Of a DNA stretch of 9,730 bases, positions 8,272 through 9,730 are shown one piece after another; the stretch's first letter is position 1; each line of letters opens with the position of its first letter. Made by a program: the position numbers and the translations under genes. The DNA lies in contig DEAY01000480.1 of the NCBI GenBank assembly GCA_002348345.1, positions 1,354 to 11,083 of the forward strand. The letters run 5' to 3'. The notes below the pieces were generated by a model. That model was not told where the DNA came from, ran no database searches, and saw nothing but the letters and a program-made list of their open reading frames with translations. Source of the stretch: Verrucomicrobia bacterium UBA2970. Its GTDB lineage: Bacteria; Verrucomicrobiota; Verrucomicrobiia; Limisphaerales; AAA164-E04.

Positions 8272-8301
8272 GGAAAAAGCTGCTTTCGACCACGTTTTTC
8301 C
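8272..8301. terminator. Possible bidirectional terminator between convergent genes
   Basis: GGAAAAA (8272-8278) and TTTTTCC (8295-8301) form a perfect 7-base-pair inverted repeat around a 16-base loop. It lies in the 194-base gap between two genes that face each other, where a shared terminator is expected. The stem is A/T-rich and the loop long, so stability is modest. A second weak hairpin, CCAGC (8176-8180) with GCTGG (8189-8193), lies just after the glycosidase stop but lacks a T run. The rest of 8164-8357 shows no gene that I can support. Confidence 0.25.
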
Positions 8302-8357
8302 TGTTCCCCACAGAATTGATCTTCCGCTTGTTGTCTTCGGGGGATCCGTGAAACCCG

Positions 8358-8684
8358 TCAGTCCACCACCTCGACTGTGGAGTTGATCTCAGCCTTAATC
8401 GTGTTTCTGTCACCCTCTGTCTCCTCAAGCAGAGAGCGGATTCCCCAGCCAATAGCCTTGCCCTCCTCGAAGTCGACATACGTCCACCCGCTTAAGATGT
8501 TACCATAGAACTTGCGGACGACACCATCGCGGGCCACCGTCCTTGATGGAGGCTGATTGAAGACACGCTGAATCTGATCCTCCTCCATCCCTAACCGAAG
8601 CTGGTTGGTCACCGACCCGGTTGTGGCACACCCGGTCAGAATTAGGAGAGCCACTATGAAAACTGCGGCACGAAAGGGTTTCAT
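8358..8684 (-). CDS. Small BamE/SmpA-like lipoprotein
   Basis: This 108-residue protein has a lipoprotein signal: basic start MKPFR, a hydrophobic run, and lipobox LTGC with the lipidated cysteine at 19. Alanine at position 20 suggests outer-membrane sorting. The mature part has the small SmpA/OmlA (BamE-like) pattern: LRLGMEEDQIQRVFNQPPSR (29-48), where a helix beginning with 'LGM' leads to a 'G/N-x-P' turn, then strands VVRKFYGN (55-62) and WTYVDFEEGKAIGWG (67-81). BamE helps the beta-barrel assembly complex, but many small lipoproteins share this fold, so the function is not fixed. The frame also offers a TTG two codons upstream (8690); ATG at 8684 is preferred. The gene faces the glycosidase and lies downstream of the broken leucine-rich-repeat gene on the same strand. 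Confidence 0.83.
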   Translation of the reverse strand: MKPFRAAVFIVALLILTGCATTGSVTNQLRLGMEEDQIQRVFNQPPSRTVARDGVVRKFYGNILSGWTYVDFEEGKAIGWGIRSLLEETEGDRNTIKAEINSTVEVVD

Positions 8685-8711
8685 GCCCAAATCATAGCCC
8701 GACTGTCAAGG

Positions 8712-8725
8712 CCCCCGGCGGGGGG
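8712..8725. other. GC-rich hairpin in the 8685-8811 gap
   Basis: CCCCC (8712-8716) and a G run (8720-8725) can fold around a GGC loop. It lies just upstream of the lipoprotein gene and downstream of the leucine-rich-repeat gene. On the - strand no T run follows, so it is a poor intrinsic terminator. It may be a structural element or chance in a GC-rich region. Nothing else in 8685-8811 is recognisable. Confidence 0.25.
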
Positions 8726-8811
8726 TCTGGCAGACTTGAATCCCAATGGATGTGGCAACGGATTGGCGCCCGCAGGGATTTTGACAAACTGCGCCCGGGA
8801 CGGTCACCCAA

Positions 8812-9554
8812 CTACTCCACCGACAGCACCCGATAGAATTGCATCGGGAATAGCGCCTCGCGGGTGTCGGTGAACCCTACCGGCTCTCCACTACCCTGGA
8901 TACTGCCGATCTTCGTCCATCGCCCCTCCGGACTCAAGTCACTGGTTGAATCGATCCGATAGGCGGTGTCCGGCTCCGTTTCGATTGTGAATGAGAACGG
9001 GCGGCCCCTGTGCTGACAGTGCTGATCTCTACCTCTTTCGGAAGGAACTCGACAGGCAGTCCTTCGAATCGGGAGCCGAAACCTTTTGCTTCCGGGTTGA
9101 TGAAGATTTTGGCGTTTGAAGACAAGTCCCTGAAGGCAGCTTCACCAACTTCAGCAGCATCACCCTCAAACACGATCCGTTCCAGGCTCTCGCAGTCTCT
9201 AAAGGCAGAAGCTCCAACGCTGGTGACGCTGTCAGGGATCGTCACGCTCGTCAGGCTACTGCAGCCGCTGAAGGCCCGATCCCCAATGCTGGTCACGCTG
9301 TCGGGGATCGTCACGCTCGTCAGACTCCTGCATCCAATGAAAGCAGCGCGCCCAATGCTGGTGACACTGTCAGGGATCGTTACACTTGTGAGGCCACCGC
9401 AACCCATGAAGGCCGAATACTCAATGCGGGTGACGCTGTCGGGAATCGTGTAGTCACCTAATCTGCCGAAGGGAAACCGAATCAGAGTCGTTTGGGTTTT
9501 GTCGAAAAGCACCCCGTCTAAAGAAGAATAACTTAGTCTTGAAGCCCCGAGCAC
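8812..9554 (-). pseudogene. Frameshifted, 5'-truncated BspA-type leucine-rich-repeat gene
   Basis: Reading from GTG at 9554, the frame gives YSSLDGVLFDKTQTTLIRF (9-27), a segment that in this family normally sits between repeat blocks. It then gives several LRR_5 units of 23 residues with the core LTSVTIPDSVTSIG. After PVEFLPKEVEIS (167-178) the frame turns into a Ser/Arg-rich tail and stops at 8934. From about 9000 another frame on the same strand takes over with PFSFTIETEPDTAYRID, then FTDTREALF and MQFYRV, and stops at 8812-8814. That is a typical C-terminal domain of verrucomicrobial repeat proteins. One extra base, for example a fifth C in the + strand run 9005-9008, would join the two frames. 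No signal peptide is present; the frame stays open to the window edge but contains no ATG, GTG or TTG beyond 9554. It would have encoded a secreted or surface repeat protein. A sequencing error or programmed shift could also explain the frame break. Confidence 0.78.
9220..9450 (-). repeat. 69-base tandem repeats encoding leucine-rich repeats
   Basis: Units begin at 9220, 9289 and 9358, exactly 69 bases apart, with a partial fourth from 9427. Each encodes one 23-residue leucine-rich repeat. The first 35 bases of the units at 9220 and 9289 differ at only two positions, while the second halves vary more. A degenerate unit lies on the 9151-9219 side, encoding IVFEGDAAEVGEAAF. The period matches the protein repeat, so this is an internal gene repeat rather than a CRISPR array. 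Confidence 0.9.
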
Positions 9555-9730
9555 AAAGGCCGGGCGAACCGGCAGGGAAGGCGGAGGAAATCGATCGCCA
9601 TAGACGCCCTCAAGCGCCGTCGGGAGAAGTGGATTGGTTGTTCCCGAGGTTGCCTTGTCAGGGAAGCAGGCACACCCCTTGCGCAGATGAAACCCATTGC
9701 ACCGGGGAAGTAAAATGGTGGGCGATGAGG
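9555..9730 (-). other. Open frame upstream of the leucine-rich-repeat remnant
   Basis: On the - strand the repeat gene's frame has no stop through these 176 bases, but the translation (for example LPTALEGVYGDRF) shows no leucine-rich repeat, signal peptide or common start codon. It could be the inside of a longer gene running past the window, or unrelated DNA joined to the truncated repeat gene. No promoter or ribosome-binding site stands out. Confidence 0.35.

Noticed and set aside
8685..8710. TTGACA and TATGAT boxes before the lipoprotein gene as a promoter
   Set aside because: The boxes are only 7 bases apart, not the 16-18 needed, and TATGAT lies almost at the start codon.
9151..9450. 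Regular repeats as a CRISPR array
   Set aside because: The 69-base period is directly repeated coding sequence with no unique spacers, and it matches a 23-residue protein repeat.
9010..9453. 147-residue + strand open frame with repeats
   Set aside because: It is the complement of the leucine-rich-repeat array; its repetition follows from the - strand repeats.
9533..9697. Small - strand open frame of 54 codons starting with ATG at 9697
   Set aside because: It is arginine-rich, has no signal peptide or known motif, and overlaps the repeat gene in another frame. It looks like chance, though repetition elsewhere in the genome would reopen it.

Overview
The window looks like chromosomal DNA of a Verrucomicrobiota bacterium, possibly near Limisphaerales/Pedosphaera, though a planctomycete cannot be excluded. 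Three things support this. There is a paired PSCyt1/DUF1549/DUF1553 cytochrome and DUF1501 Tat protein, a combination abundant in the Planctomycetes-Verrucomicrobia group. There is a BspA-type leucine-rich-repeat gene with TIPDSVTSIG units. Base composition is GC-rich, and the start codons lack clear Shine-Dalgarno sequences. This assignment comes from recognising families, not from a search.

Positions 1-8163 hold five genes on the + strand. They encode a secreted ConA-like (DUF1080/LamG-like) protein (67-810); a di-heme PSCyt1-DUF1549-DUF1553 protein with a TTG start (875-3247); a Tat-exported DUF1501 protein overlapping it by 23 bases (3225-4625); an exported or membrane-anchored VanX/DdpX-type D-Ala-D-Ala dipeptidase (4663-5472); and a large cytoplasmic GH63/MGH1-like glycoside hydrolase (5521-8163). 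Gaps from 875 to 8163 are 48 bases or less, so those four genes could be one transcript. The first gene is separated from them by 64 bases that include a weak hairpin. The end of an earlier gene may occupy positions 1-53.

Positions 8164-9730 are a different landscape on the - strand. A small BamE/SmpA-like lipoprotein (8358-8684) lies convergent to the glycosidase. Upstream of it is a damaged leucine-rich-repeat gene (8812-9554). That gene carries 69-base tandem repeats, has no signal peptide or N-terminal region, and has a frameshift near a four-C tract at 9005-9008 that cuts off a recognisable C-terminal domain.

A working reading of the + strand block is envelope and glycan metabolism. The secreted proteins would bind, oxidise or hydrolyse an extracellular substrate, the dipeptidase would release D-alanine from cell-wall dipeptide, and the cytosolic glycosidase would process imported sugar. 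Only the individual families are well supported; their cooperation is inference. I see no tRNA, rRNA, CRISPR array, transposase or defence system in the window.
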